A DNA stretch of 64,000 nucleotides from NCBI RefSeq assembly GCF_011761345.1, contig NZ_JAASRY010000002.1, positions 620,001 through 684,000 of the forward strand, read 5' to 3'. Both the position numbers and the translations under genes were made by a program. Within the stretch, counting starts at the first letter, position 1, and each line of letters opens with the position of its first letter. The DNA comes from Thalassobacillus devorans (lineage in GTDB: Bacteria; Bacillota; Bacilli; Bacillales; Halobacillaceae). This document shows positions 9,952-18,397 of this stretch, one piece after another. The notes under the pieces are model-generated. The model did no database searches, was not told where the DNA came from, and was given only the letters and a program-made list of their open reading frames with translations.

Positions 9952-9984
9952 TCAAAAACAATCAATACCAATCAAAAATAATCA
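9950..9984. promoter_or_regulatory. Two direct repeats, candidate FruR operators
   Basis: AATCAAAAACAATCA at 9950-9964 and AATCAAAAATAATCA at 9970-9984 differ by one base and are spaced exactly 20 bases apart, so they lie on the same face of the DNA. They sit directly upstream of and overlap the -35 box of the fruR promoter. DeoR-type repressors often bind such repeats; assignment to FruR is by position. Confidence 0.6.
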
Positions 9985-10103
9985 TATTTGTGAACGATAG
10001 CATCCATTATCATTCAACGTACCTTTACTAATTAAAGAATGATACGCAAAAAACAAGTCTGCCAGGGTCAGTCAATTTGTCGGTTGGAGCATTCTATATT
10101 ATC

Positions 10104-10132
10104 TTGCCCATAATGGGAATTTGTGCTACATT
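10104..10132 (+). promoter_or_regulatory. Candidate promoter for secG
   Basis: TTGCCC (10104-10109), 17 bases, TACATT (10127-10132), 44 bases before the secG ATG. The -10 is weak but the spacing is right. Confidence 0.4.
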
Positions 10133-10175
10133 TACATTATGTATTTGTGCGTTCTTAGGAGGTGTCAGTCACATC

Positions 10176-10409
10176 ATGCAAACACTAGCAATCACGTTAT
10201 TAACAGTCGATACACTTGTCATGATCGTTCTAGTTCTTCTTCAATCCGGTAAAAGCGCAGGTCTTTCAGGTGCCATTTCCGGTGGGGCTGAACAATTATT
10301 CGGTAAGCAAAAAGCAAGAGGAATCGATGCCGTACTCCATAAAGCTACCATTGTTACGGGAGTCCTATTCTTCGTTTTCGCCTTTTTAGCTGCTTATGTA
10401 TTAAGTTAA
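10176..10409 (+). CDS. secG: Protein translocase subunit SecG
   Basis: Small membrane subunit of the SecYEG protein-export channel. The 77-residue protein has two membrane segments (about residues 3-22 and 55-75) separated by the conserved cytoplasmic loop [24 protein letters not shown] choose ATG 10176 because TTAGGAGGTG lies upstream at the right distance and family members start at this point; the frame stays open further upstream but without homology. It opens the secG-est-rnr-smpB-ssrA neighbourhood typical of Bacillaceae. Confidence 0.95.
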   Translation: MQTLAITLLTVDTLVMIVLVLLQSGKSAGLSGAISGGAEQLFGKQKARGIDAVLHKATIVTGVLFFVFAFLAAYVLS

Positions 10410-10422
10410 TAATGAAGCCAGA

Positions 10423-10456
10423 GAAAGCCGCGCTGATTTAGCGCGGCTTTCCTTTT
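10423..10456 (+). terminator. Terminator after secG
   Basis: Twelve-base perfect stem GAAAGCCGCGCT / AGCGCGGCTTTC with a 5-base loop followed by CTTTTT. Confidence 0.85.
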
Positions 10457-10586
10457 TGCTTTTAATGGAAATGGAAAGCAAACAGGTAGGAAGTATATGG
10501 GGCTGTCTGCTAAAATAAAAAGGCTTGCTAAATAAGAATGAAATCTACTGTTATAGGGAATTACAAAGGTAAGGAGAGAACTGACT

Positions 10587-11330
10587 ATGAAAATCAAACA
10601 ACCACAACCATTCACGTTTGAAGAAGGAGAACGTGCGGTATTGTTACTACATGGATTTACAGGACATTCCGCAGATGTTCGAATGATGGGACGCTTTCTG
10701 CAAAAACATGGTTATACTAGTCATGCGCCTATATACCGTGGACATGGACTTCCGCCGGAAGAGCTGACGAAGGCTACCCCTGAGGATTGGTGGGAAGATG
10801 TGCAGCAAGCCTTGAACCATCTCCAGGAACTGGGCTATGAAAAAATTGCAGTAGCAGGTCTTTCGCTTGGAGGAGTGCTCGGACTGAAGCTTGCTTATTC
10901 AGAGCAGGTTAGAGGAGTCATTCCAATGTGCGCACCGATGTTCTTTGATAATGAAGAACAATTAACGGGAGGATTTCGCTTCAAAGCAAAAGAATATAAA
11001 CAATTAGAGGGGAAAGACAAAGAGACTATCCAGCAGGAAATAGCAGAGCTGATGGATCAGTCAGAAGATATGTTCAAGCAACTCGGGCAGTTTATTAATG
11101 AAGTCCATGACCATATCGATCACATTTATACCCCGACTTTCGTTGTTCAGGCCGCTAAAGATGAAATGATCAACAAAGATAGCGCTGACTATATATATAA
11201 CCATGTGGAATCCGATCAAAAAGATATGAAATGGTATGAGAATTCGGGACATGTCATCACGATGGATAAAGAAAAAGATGAGTTACACCAGGATGTTCTC
11301 GAGTTTTTAGAATCATTGGACTGGGATTGA
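10587..11330 (+). CDS. est: Carboxylesterase, Est30/YvaK type
   Basis: Cytoplasmic alpha/beta hydrolase that cleaves short-chain carboxyl esters. The 247-residue protein has the oxyanion HGFTG motif near residue 22, the nucleophile elbow GLSLGG (Ser93), and the remaining triad residues visible as Asp192 (AAKDEM) and His222 (NSGHVI). These positions match the Geobacillus thermostable esterase family. A good ribosome binding site (AAGGAGAGAA) precedes the ATG. In Bacillaceae this gene regularly lies between secG and rnr, although no direct functional tie to RNA decay is known. Confidence 0.92.
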   Translation: MKIKQPQPFTFEEGERAVLLLHGFTGHSADVRMMGRFLQKHGYTSHAPIYRGHGLPPEELTKATPEDWWEDVQQALNHLQELGYEKIAVAGLSLGGVLGLKLAYSEQVRGVIPMCAPMFFDNEEQLTGGFRFKAKEYKQLEGKDKETIQQEIAELMDQSEDMFKQLGQFINEVHDHIDHIYTPTFVVQAAKDEMINKDSADYIYNHVESDQKDMKWYENSGHVITMDKEKDELHQDVLEFLESLDWD

Positions 11331-11380
11331 ATTGCAACGAGGTCGGAATGTCACGGAACGATAAAGGAGGATGAAGCGTT

Positions 11381-13693
11381 TTGAGTAAGGAATTGAGAAA
11401 CAAAGTATTGGACTTTTTTCAAGAATCGGCATCAAAACCACTATCAGTACAAGAACTAGAAGAAACGCTTGAGCTCGATGGAGCCGATGACTTTTCAGGC
11501 CTTATGAAGACACTGAATGAATTGGAAGAACAAGGGGAGCTTGTACGTACACGTAAGAACCGTTTTGGCTTACCGGAGAAAATGAATTTGATCAGGGGAC
11601 GAATCCAGATGCACGCGAAAGGGTTTGCATTTCTTATCCCCGATGAAGAAGGCAAGGATGATATTTATATCCACCATTCTGATCTTCATTCTGCTATGAA
11701 TAATGACAAGGTTCTTGTAAGGGTAGAAAAGAGAGATGAGTCTGGAGCAAGGCCGGAAGGTGCCGTCATCCGGATTCTGGAGCGGGCTACAGACAAAGTA
11801 GTGGGTACTTATCAGCCTAGCAGAAATTTCGGGTTTGTGATAGCTGATGACAAGCGGATACCGAATGATATCTTCATACCGAAAGGGGCGGCCAATGGTG
11901 CTGCCGACGGGCATAAGGTAATAGTCAAGATTACCAAATACCCGGAAGACAGGATGAGTGCTGAGGGGGAGATTGAAGAAATCCTTGGACATAAGAATGA
12001 CCCGGGAATCGATATCATTTCCATTATTTATAAACATGGTATCAAGCTTGATTTCCCTGAAGAGGTGTTGGAACAGGCAAAAAATACACCGGATGAGATT
12101 TCACCGGAGGAAATCAAAAATCGCCGCGATTTGCGTGATGAAATGATTGTGACCATTGATGGGGCAGATGCAAAGGATCTTGATGATGCTGTTATGGTCA
12201 AAAGGCTGGACAATGGCAACTTCAAGCTTGGTGTCCATATCGCAGATGTATCTTATTATGTCGAAGAAGGATCACCGATTGATCAGGAAGCCGCAGAACG
12301 AGCGACAAGTGTCTATCTGGTCGATCGTGTAATCCCTATGATTCCGCATCGTTTATCCAATGGAATATGTTCTTTGAACCCACAAGTGGACAGGTTGACG
12401 CTGTCTTGTGAGATGGAGATCGATTCAAACGGTGAGGTAGTCAATCATGAAATTTTCCAGAGTGTCATTAAGACCAATGAGCGGATGACATACAAAGATG
12501 TAAACAAGATTCTGGAAGATCAGGATCCTGAATTGATGGAGCGGTATAAGGAGCTTATCCCAATGTTCACGGACATGGGAAAGCTTGCTGCAACTTTAAG
12601 AAAAAAACGTATGGGTCGCGGAGCTATCGACTTCGATTTCAAAGAAGCCGGTGTTATTGTCGATGAACAAGGAAAAGCAATCGATGTAAAACTTCGCGAA
12701 CGCTCTGTGGCAGAGCGCTTAATTGAAGAATTTATGCTTGCTGCCAATGAAACAGTAGCCGAACATTTCCATTGGATGGATGTGCCGTTCATTCACCGGA
12801 TTCACCAGGATCCAGATCCTGATAAACTCCAGCATTTCTTTGAGTTTGTGGCCAACCTTGGATACATTGTGCGCGGTACCGCCAACGAAATACACCCACA
12901 AGCACTGCAAAAAGTATTGGAGGGTATCGAGGGGACCCAGGAAGAAATGATTATTTCCAAATTGATGCTCCGCTCGATGCAACAGGCGAAATACGATCCG
13001 CAGAGCATCGGCCACTTTGGGCTGGCTACTGATTTTTATACCCATTTCACTTCACCAATCAGGCGTTATCCAGACTTGATTGTCCATCGCTTAATACGGA
13101 CTTATTTGGTAGAAAAGAAACTGGATGAGAAAACGCAGCAGCATTGGAAAGAAAAAATGCCTGAAATTGCGCGTCATTCCTCTGAGATGGAGCGGGCAGC
13201 TGTCGATGCTGAACGGGAAACCGATGACTTGAAGAAAGCGGAGTATATGCAGGATAAAATCGGTGAAGAATTTGAAGGTGTTATTAGTTCTGTGACAAGC
13301 TTTGGATTGTTCGTTGAACTGCCAAACACAGTCGAAGGGCTGGTCCATGTCAGTTATCTGACTGATGATTATTATCATTTTGAAGAACGGCAGTATGCAA
13401 TGATTGGTGAGCGGACAGGAAATGTGTTCCGTATTGGTGACGAAGTGACCGTCCGTGTGACGAACGTAAATTTGGAAGAGCGCGTAGTCGACTTTGAAAT
13501 TGTCGGGATGAAACCGCGTAAAGAACGTGATCCAGACGCCAAGCCGAAGGTCATCAAAACAAGAAGTGCCAATCGTACTTCTGAAAATAAGAGCGGGAAA
13601 AAGAAAGAAAAGGATAAAAATAAGAGTAAGAAGCCTTTTTATAACAACAAAGGGCTGAAACAAAGAAAGAAGAATAAAAAGAAAAAGAAATAA
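11381..13693 (+). CDS. rnr: Ribonuclease R
   Basis: Processive 3'-to-5' exoribonuclease that digests structured RNA and works with the tmRNA/SmpB system on stalled messages. In 770 residues: N-terminal winged helix, two cold-shock domains, the RNB catalytic domain with the metal-binding Asp cluster ([13 protein letters not shown]), an S1 domain ([20 protein letters not shown]) and a very Lys-rich tail that ends in runs of K. The start is TTG at 11381, supported by ATAAAGGAGGATG upstream. smpB and ssrA follow about 1 kb later after an inserted - strand gene. Confidence 0.96.
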   Translation: MSKELRNKVLDFFQESASKPLSVQELEETLELDGADDFSGLMKTLNELEEQGELVRTRKNRFGLPEKMNLIRGRIQMHAKGFAFLIPDEEGKDDIYIHHSDLHSAMNNDKVLVRVEKRDESGARPEGAVIRILERATDKVVGTYQPSRNFGFVIADDKRIPNDIFIPKGAANGAADGHKVIVKITKYPEDRMSAEGEIEEILGHKNDPGIDIISIIYKHGIKLDFPEEVLEQAKNTPDEISPEEIKNRRDLRDEMIVTIDGADAKDLDDAVMVKRLDNGNFKLGVHIADVSYYVEEGSPIDQEAAERATSVYLVDRVIPMIPHRLSNGICSLNPQVDRLTLSCEMEIDSNGEVVNHEIFQSVIKTNERMTYKDVNKILEDQDPELMERYKELIPMFTDMGKLAATLRKKRMGRGAIDFDFKEAGVIVDEQGKAIDVKLRERSVAERLIEEFMLAANETVAEHFHWMDVPFIHRIHQDPDPDKLQHFFEFVANLGYIVRGTANEIHPQALQKVLEGIEGTQEEMIISKLMLRSMQQAKYDPQSIGHFGLATDFYTHFTSPIRRYPDLIVHRLIRTYLVEKKLDEKTQQHWKEKMPEIARHSSEMERAAVDAERETDDLKKAEYMQDKIGEEFEGVISSVTSFGLFVELPNTVEGLVHVSYLTDDYYHFEERQYAMIGERTGNVFRIGDEVTVRVTNVNLEERVVDFEIVGMKPRKERDPDAKPKVIKTRSANRTSENKSGKKKEKDKNKSKKPFYNNKGLKQRKKNKKKKK

Positions 13694-13700
13694 CCTCAAC

Positions 13701-13733
13701 AGAAAAGCTGCCAGTGGTACTGGCAGCTTTTCT
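13701..13733. terminator. Bidirectional terminator between rnr and the GNAT gene
   Basis: Perfect 15-base stem AGAAAAGCTGCCAGT / ACTGGCAGCTTTTCT with a 3-base loop, located between convergent genes; U-rich arms suit both strands. Confidence 0.85.
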
Positions 13734-13746
13734 GGTTCTTAGGAGG

Positions 13747-14604
13747 TTAAAACCATTTGCTATAAAGTCTCCAGGGCTTTTGCACATCAAAAATAGTGGG
13801 GTCAGGTATATTTTTATATCCAGTTTCGGAAAAGTCGATCCAGGCTCCAGCAGCTTCCGGGTTTTCGTCCCAGTTGTGATAGATAGTTTCAAAAAAGCCC
13901 GGCTGATCGAAGTGATCGTCCCAAAAATACTTTACATGGGTATGAAGGTCACCTTTCTGATCGTTACGAAATATGACAAATCTATCTTCTTTCGAATTTG
14001 TATAAAAGGTACATTCATTTAAGTATTCATCTGTAAATAGTACCTCATCAAATGGGAGCGGATAGTAGCACTCATACGGAAAAGCCCCTAAAGCATTAAA
14101 CTTTAGTGATGACAAGAGGCTCTTTTTTTGATCAAGCCCATCAACTTTATTCCATATCAGCCCTTTTGTACCTGAATGCTCTGCTTTTGTTTTCAAAATA
14201 GCATAGTAATGGATAGGACCTGGATTCATTCCGGTTCTCTCAATCACGCTCTGGGCGGGGTAATTGTGTGTTTGTGTATTAGCGCCGATCCAGTGGATGT
14301 TTGGCTTTTTACTTAATAACCCGGCAATAAAGGACATTACTTCCGTACTATAACCTTGCCCGATATAGCGTCGATCACTACGCATCCTCCCAAGCATGGC
14401 AAACTTATCAGCAAAAATGGTGTAACCAGCAACACTCAATAATGCTTCTCCTTGGAATAATCCGTATATATCATGCTCCTCTGATTCGATAAGTTTCGGG
14501 AAGATACGGATAACATAATCATCCTCAATCCCTGTATCCATTTTTTTTATGTTATCTAAATCTCTCCACTCCAGCTTTCGAATATCAAGCACTTGTTTTT
14601 CCAA
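13747..14604 (-). CDS. GNAT-family N-acetyltransferase with a C-terminal extension
   Basis: A 285-residue protein. The N-terminal half (about residues 1-145) is a GNAT domain: FAMLGRMRSDRRYIGQGYST carries the acetyl-CoA loop of the R/Q-x-x-G-x-G type, followed by the IHWIGANTQTHNYPAQSVIE helix typical of the family, with GMNPGPIHYY after it. The second half is rich in aromatic and acidic residues and I do not recognise it. The substrate is unknown. AAAAAGGAGCGGGG precedes the ATG. The gene interrupts the usual rnr-smpB neighbourhood in reverse orientation, which suggests a later insertion; a dispersed repeat copy (14638-14716) lies directly upstream. Confidence 0.8.
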   Translation of the reverse strand: MEKQVLDIRKLEWRDLDNIKKMDTGIEDDYVIRIFPKLIESEEHDIYGLFQGEALLSVAGYTIFADKFAMLGRMRSDRRYIGQGYSTEVMSFIAGLLSKKPNIHWIGANTQTHNYPAQSVIERTGMNPGPIHYYAILKTKAEHSGTKGLIWNKVDGLDQKKSLLSSLKFNALGAFPYECYYPLPFDEVLFTDEYLNECTFYTNSKEDRFVIFRNDQKGDLHTHVKYFWDDHFDQPGFFETIYHNWDENPEAAGAWIDFSETGYKNIPDPTIFDVQKPWRLYSKWF

Positions 14605-14637
14605 TGTCCCCGCTCCTTTTTAATACTTTATGAAAGT

Positions 14638-14716
14638 TTAATCTTGTTTAAGGATTAAAGTATAAGAAAAACTAAGGCTTTCGCCATAAATACTTGGTGA
14701 TATGTGAAGTTTTTCT
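14638..14716. repeat. Dispersed hairpin repeat, family A, copy 1 (degenerate)
   Basis: Shares the core GGATTAAAGTATAAGAAAAA plus CTAAGGCTTTCGCCATAA with the copy at 49970-50050. The right half (CTTGGTGATATGTGAAGTTTTTCT) only partly base-pairs with the left, so this copy is a weaker hairpin than the other. Both lie in intergenic gaps. Confidence 0.75.
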
Positions 14717-14842
14717 AAAAGAAATTTCCAAAAATATAATCTCATATGCTAATTGTGATTGTCTATAACGATGCCTGTTTAATTGGATTATCTTTGCTTT
14801 TTTGGTACAATAATCTTCACGGCAAATAGAGGAGGAACCATT

Positions 14843-15304
14843 ATGCCTAAAGGAAAAGGAAATGCAATCGCACAAAACAGAAAAGCCAGTCATGACTATT
14901 TTATAGAAGAAACTTTCGAAGCCGGCATGGTTCTGCAGGGTACAGAAATTAAATCAATCCGTGCAAAGCGGGTCAACCTGAAAGACAGTTTTGCAACCAT
15001 TCGTAAAGGGGAAGTATTTCTCCATAACATGCATATTTCTCCTTATGAACAAGGGAATAGATATAATCATGAACCAACTCGGACGAGGAAACTGCTGCTG
15101 CATCGCAAAGAAATCGATCGTTTGATCGGTGCCACCCAGCAAGAAGGCTATTCTTTAGTCCCATTAAAGATATACATTAAAAATGGCGTAGCAAAAGTGT
15201 TGCTTGGCCTAGGTAAAGGTAAGAAGAAATACGATAAACGTCAGGTATTGAAAGAGAAACAGATGAAGCGCGACATCGATCGGGCATTGAAAGAGAGATA
15301 CTAA
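14843..15304 (+). CDS. smpB: SsrA-binding protein SmpB
   Basis: Small RNA-binding protein that carries tmRNA to stalled ribosomes during trans-translation. The 153-residue protein has the OB-fold core ([35 protein letters not shown]) and the basic C-terminal tail ([20 protein letters not shown]) that occupies the mRNA channel. The start ATG at 14843 follows GAGGAGGAACC; the upstream in-frame extension has no family homology. Its RNA partner ssrA begins about 120 bases downstream. Confidence 0.96.
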   Translation: MPKGKGNAIAQNRKASHDYFIEETFEAGMVLQGTEIKSIRAKRVNLKDSFATIRKGEVFLHNMHISPYEQGNRYNHEPTRTRKLLLHRKEIDRLIGATQQEGYSLVPLKIYIKNGVAKVLLGLGKGKKKYDKRQVLKEKQMKRDIDRALKERY

Positions 15305-15332
15305 ATGATGGAAATGCTGGCAGGCATCTCAT

Positions 15333-15360
15333 TTGAATATGAGTTATGATGTGTTATAAT
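15333..15360 (+). promoter_or_regulatory. Promoter of ssrA
   Basis: TTGAAT (15333-15338), 16 bases, TATAAT (15355-15360); perfect -10 box about 62 bases before the mature tmRNA 5' end. Confidence 0.7.
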
Positions 15361-15422
15361 AGTAGTTGTCGATGAAGACATCAAAGCACAATTAAATAAT
15401 AGCTTGCCTATTTAATCCTAAC

Positions 15423-16053
15423 GGGGACGTTACGGATTCGACAGGGATAGGTCGAGCTCAGGTTGCAAGTCGAGGCGACGGCTCGTTAAACGTCATTTGC
15501 CTAAATATAACTGGCGAATCTAACGATAACCTAGCTCTAGCAGCGTAAGCTGACTTGAGCTGATCCTTCCTGGCATTGTCCGTGTGCCAGATTGAAGGGT
15601 CCCAAACTGAAGCGGACTACGCGTTTCTCCACCGCCTGAGGAGAAACGAAGAGACTAATCAGGCTAGCGCCTGGGAAGCCTGTTGGTAGGCTGAACAGGT
15701 GGCGAAGCATAATATACCGACTACGCTTGTAGAAGCCTGAGTGCCGATATCTCTGGACGTGGGTTCGATTAGTTTATAGTCGCCTTATGTGGCAACACAT
15801 AAGTGAAAATCTGGCTTTATCGGTGAAACCTAAGTCACTTTTGGTGATAAGGCAATACCGAGCGGTATGTGGAGTAATCCAACAGCCGTGTATCGACTTA
15901 TAGGCTGCCATTTTGCAGTGGTAGTACTAGGATGTGAACTTTCCTTAAGGAAATCCAAAGTTCACATAAAACGCCAGAGAACCTGTATGAACAGGTTCAA
16001 GATATAGTCAGTGCCATGACGAAAGCATGGAAGCACATGTCCCACCGTCTCCA
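15423..16053 (+). ncRNA. ssrA: tmRNA (SsrA), interrupted by a group I intron
   Basis: tmRNA rescues stalled ribosomes by acting as tRNA-Ala and as a short message. The 5' end GGGGACGTTACGGATTCGAC and the acceptor strand CGTCTCC near the 3' end pair fully. The tag frame starts at GGC 15513 and ends TAA 15546-15548, encoding (A)GESNDNLALAA, a normal Bacillaceae-like tag. The T-arm GTGGG-TTCGAT...T-CCCAC is split by a 270-base insertion (15770-16039); removing it restores a 7-base T-loop and a mature RNA of about 361 bases plus CCA, close to the 363 nt of Bacillus subtilis. The discriminator A (16053) is followed by TCA instead of CCA, so CCA must be added enzymatically. SmpB is encoded just upstream. 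Confidence 0.95.
15770..16039 (+). mobile_element. Group I intron in the tmRNA T-loop
   Basis: Boundaries follow group I rules: the 5' exon ends with U (15769) and the intron ends with G (16039). The 5' exon CGAT can pair with intron GTCG just downstream to form P1 with the terminal U-G wobble. Near the 3' end CAAGATATAGTC is the conserved S element (P7 3' strand plus J8/7), and GACTTATAGG upstream can supply the P7 5' strand. Several further pairings are evident, for example GTGAACTTT / AAAGTTCAC and AACCTGT / ACAGGTT. No reading frame is present inside. Exact splice sites are deduced from restoring the T-arm, not observed. Confidence 0.85.
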
Positions 16054-16066
16054 TCAAACTACGTAG

Positions 16067-16095
16067 TAGATCAGCATTAGCTGGTCTATTTTTTA
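16067..16095 (+). terminator. Terminator of ssrA
   Basis: Nine-base stem TAGATCAGC / GCTGGTCTA with a 4-base loop followed by TTTTTT, 14 bases after the tmRNA discriminator base. Confidence 0.85.
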
Positions 16096-16140
16096 TGCTT
16101 AAATAAAGTATAAGTATAGAAACCCTCAAGTTTCATTAGA

Positions 16141-16547
16141 TCAGAGATGAAAAAATTCCTCCTCAAAAGATAATTTTCTCTTTAATGCCTCTTTCGAATA
16201 CTTTCCGTTCCTTACTGTTACAAGCTCGTATTGTTCTAAAATCAATAATGCTCGCTTGCGTTTCCGGTCAACTCGTAGAAATGTATGAACATTCTTTAAA
16301 ACAGTTCATACATTGGTTTTTACCTTAATGTTTAGGGTATAGGAATTTAAATGTTTATCTGGTTTGTAATTCTTTTTATTAATAATTGTTCCCCACCTAA
16401 GGCTTGTAGATAAGTGAGAAGTTCTTTATCAGTGGAAGAAATGGTAATGCAGGGTCTTCTATGTTCATTTTTATGGATTCTGGTTAAAGTGATACTTCCT
16501 TCTCCATCAATTATCCCTGCCATGTAGGCTGCTTCCCAAGCTTTCAT
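16141..16547 (-). pseudogene. Decayed LAGLIDADG homing endonuclease gene
   Basis: Read on the - strand from ATG 16545-16547 (ribosome binding site GGGAGGAAAC), the protein starts MKAWEAAYMAGIIDGEGSIT, a LAGLIDADG motif (AGIIDGEG). The frame ends early at 16347, but shifting by one base at the five-T run 16373-16377 restores homology: KKNYKPDKHLNSYTLNIK, then one in-frame TGA (16306-16308), then VLKNVHTFLRVDRKRKRALL and LVTVRNGKYSKEALKRK up to TGA 16141-16143. Length of about 135 codons is right for a single-motif intron endonuclease. One frameshift plus one stop means it is most likely dead. It lies outside and antisense to the tmRNA intron. Confidence 0.85.
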
Positions 16548-16737
16548 ATCGTTTCCTCCCTTGGTCTTAATGGGAACGAATGTTCTTGGAACTATTATAC
16601 GGTAATAAGCGGTATTATTACAATTTTTCAACAGGGTTATTATTATGCTAGGTGGGGGAGATGTATTATCAGACTGTTAAGGTAAATAATAAAAAGAACA
16701 TGGAGAATTGCATCACTCTACAAGAGGAGTTGAACAT

Positions 16738-17706
16738 ATGGCTTTGCTGGAACTTTTGAAAAAAGGGAACAAGTCTTCCGGTGTAGCTGCGCTTGGGAAT
16801 ACCGGCCTTGCGATTATCAAAAGCATAGCGGCAGCAGTTAGTGGAAGTGGTGCTATGATGGCTACTGCTATCCATTCCATCGCTGATGCTACTAATCAGG
16901 GGCTTGTATACTTTGGAAGTGCACTTGCTGAAAAAGAGCCGACGAAGCGGTTCCCTACCGGCTTCGGACGGGTGGTCAATTTGTTTGTATTGTTAGCTGT
17001 CATTATTATCGGCATCATGGCCTATGAAACGATCTTAAAGGGATGGGAAATCATCCAGCATCCGAAGGCATCGACAAGCTTTTGGCTTAACGTGTTGATT
17101 TTAGTTGCATCCATCGCCGTCGATGGTTTCATTTTAATCAAAGCGATGAAAGAAGTGGTGAAGGAATCACGTGTGGATGCTTCGGGTATGCAAGTACTAA
17201 CTGCGTCATTCAAAAATGTTAAATATGCCGCTCCACCAACAAAGCTTGTTTTTTATGAAGACATCATAGCTACTTCAGGAGCGGTTTTGGCACTCATATC
17301 CGTAGTTTTAGCACACTTCACTGGATTATATATACTGGACGGAATCGGGACTATGCTTATTGGAGTATTGCTGATTATTATTGCGTTGATGCTGGGTTAT
17401 GAAAACACGATGGGGCTGATTGGCGCTGCTGCACCAGAAATTGTAGAAAATAGGATTGCATCTATTATACTTGCCGATAAAGACGTTGAGGATATCAAGA
17501 GGCTTCGCATTATTCGTGAGGGAGATGATTACCATGTTGATGGTGCTATCGAGTTAAGAGGAGGATTGACGTTAGCAGAAGCGGATGATATCAAATACAG
17601 GGTAAGGGACAGCGTTTTGGAGGATCCTGATGTAGATGATGTAGTCATCGGAATTATTGAAACAGATAAGATCCAAAACTGGGAAGTGGAGGATAAAAAA
17701 GAATAA
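16738..17706 (+). CDS. Cation diffusion facilitator family transporter (ZnT9-like)
   Basis: A 322-residue membrane protein of the CDF family, which exports divalent metals such as zinc, cobalt or manganese in exchange for protons. Visible features: first metal-site motif in TM2 (IHSIADATNQG, HxxxD type), an intracellular loop KRFPTGFGRVVN, further membrane segments, and in TM5 YEDIIATSG, where the second site is E/D-based as in the SLC30A9-like branch. The C-terminal cytoplasmic domain (about 235-310) is present. ATG 16738 is preceded by AGAGGAG; the upstream in-frame start lacks one. The metal is not predictable from sequence alone. Confidence 0.85.
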   Translation: MALLELLKKGNKSSGVAALGNTGLAIIKSIAAAVSGSGAMMATAIHSIADATNQGLVYFGSALAEKEPTKRFPTGFGRVVNLFVLLAVIIIGIMAYETILKGWEIIQHPKASTSFWLNVLILVASIAVDGFILIKAMKEVVKESRVDASGMQVLTASFKNVKYAAPPTKLVFYEDIIATSGAVLALISVVLAHFTGLYILDGIGTMLIGVLLIIIALMLGYENTMGLIGAAAPEIVENRIASIILADKDVEDIKRLRIIREGDDYHVDGAIELRGGLTLAEADDIKYRVRDSVLEDPDVDDVVIGIIETDKIQNWEVEDKKE

Positions 17707-17718
17707 ATAATTGAACAG

Positions 17719-17750
17719 AGGAGATTCTCTAATAGTGAGAATCTCCTTTT
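17719..17750 (+). terminator. Terminator after the CDF gene
   Basis: Eleven-base stem AGGAGATTCTC / GAGAATCTCCT with a 7-base loop followed by TTT. Confidence 0.75.
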
Positions 17751-17794
17751 AAATGATAATAGTCATTATTTAATTGATAATTGGCAGCCCCTTG

Positions 17795-18040
17795 TCATAC
17801 TTCCTGTTTTACAGAAAAGCCTAGTCCTTCTGCAACCCGCTGACCATATTCAAGGTCTGCCTTATAGAAATGTTCGATTTGCCGTTGTTTAATTTCGTCG
17901 CTCTCTACTGGTTCCATTGCACCAACGATATTGGAAATAAGGCGGGTGCGCTCATCTTCAGACATCAAACGATACTGATCCCCTGCCTGGGTGTAGTGGT
18001 CATTATGGTCATAAGCTACGCTTTCTGCTGCACCTGACAC
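17795..18040 (-). pseudogene. Catalase remnant (C-terminal about 80 residues only)
   Basis: The readable segment contains [37 protein letters not shown] and [14 protein letters not shown], which is the C-terminal tail of heme catalases. A complete enzyme has about 480-500 residues; the heme-binding core, active-site His and Asn and the proximal Tyr are all missing. Upstream on the - strand (18041-18295) homology stops after a few codons and no other catalase frame is visible, so this is the leftover of a large deletion. No ribosome binding site fits the apparent start. Confidence 0.8.
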
Positions 18041-18295
18041 ACGATCTAAAACAATGATAACACTTATTAATGGAAAATGAATATTTTTTATAATAATTAT
18101 AATTTGATTATTTATTTAAAGGCTGAGTAGGTGGTGGTAGTATAATTGCTGACATAAAAACTGGCTCACGACAAATTGGATTAATCATACAAATAAACAT
18201 AAAAAAACTTCCGCGACAACATTTGGCTGGTCACGAAAGTTTAAGAAAGGGTAAGTATTGAATTGCTGTATCTATTTATTTTCTTTTCTTTATAA

Positions 18296-18397
18296 TTAAG
18301 CACTTTTCATCACCCGGGACCGTTGACTGACAGCTTTCAAAATAAACAGTTTATCTTGCCTCGTTAACATCTGCCAACTACGTACCTTGATTTTCAT
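18296..18397 (-). CDS. Possible small basic protein of 33 residues
   Basis: ATG at 18395-18397 follows AAGGAGAGAATAGTC, a strong ribosome binding site, and encodes a short, very basic peptide beginning MKIKVRSWQMLTRQDKLFIL. I do not recognise it; in composition and size it recalls the Fbp-type small basic proteins of Bacillus, but I cannot align it convincingly. The stop is followed by no clear terminator. Evidence is only the ribosome binding site and codon content. Confidence 0.35.
   Translation of the reverse strand: MKIKVRSWQMLTRQDKLFILKAVSQRSRVMKSA

Noticed and set aside
13091-13699. 202-residue antisense frame over the end of rnr
   Set aside because: The Phe/Leu-rich sequence is the mirror of the Lys/Glu-rich RNase R tail, with no family pattern.
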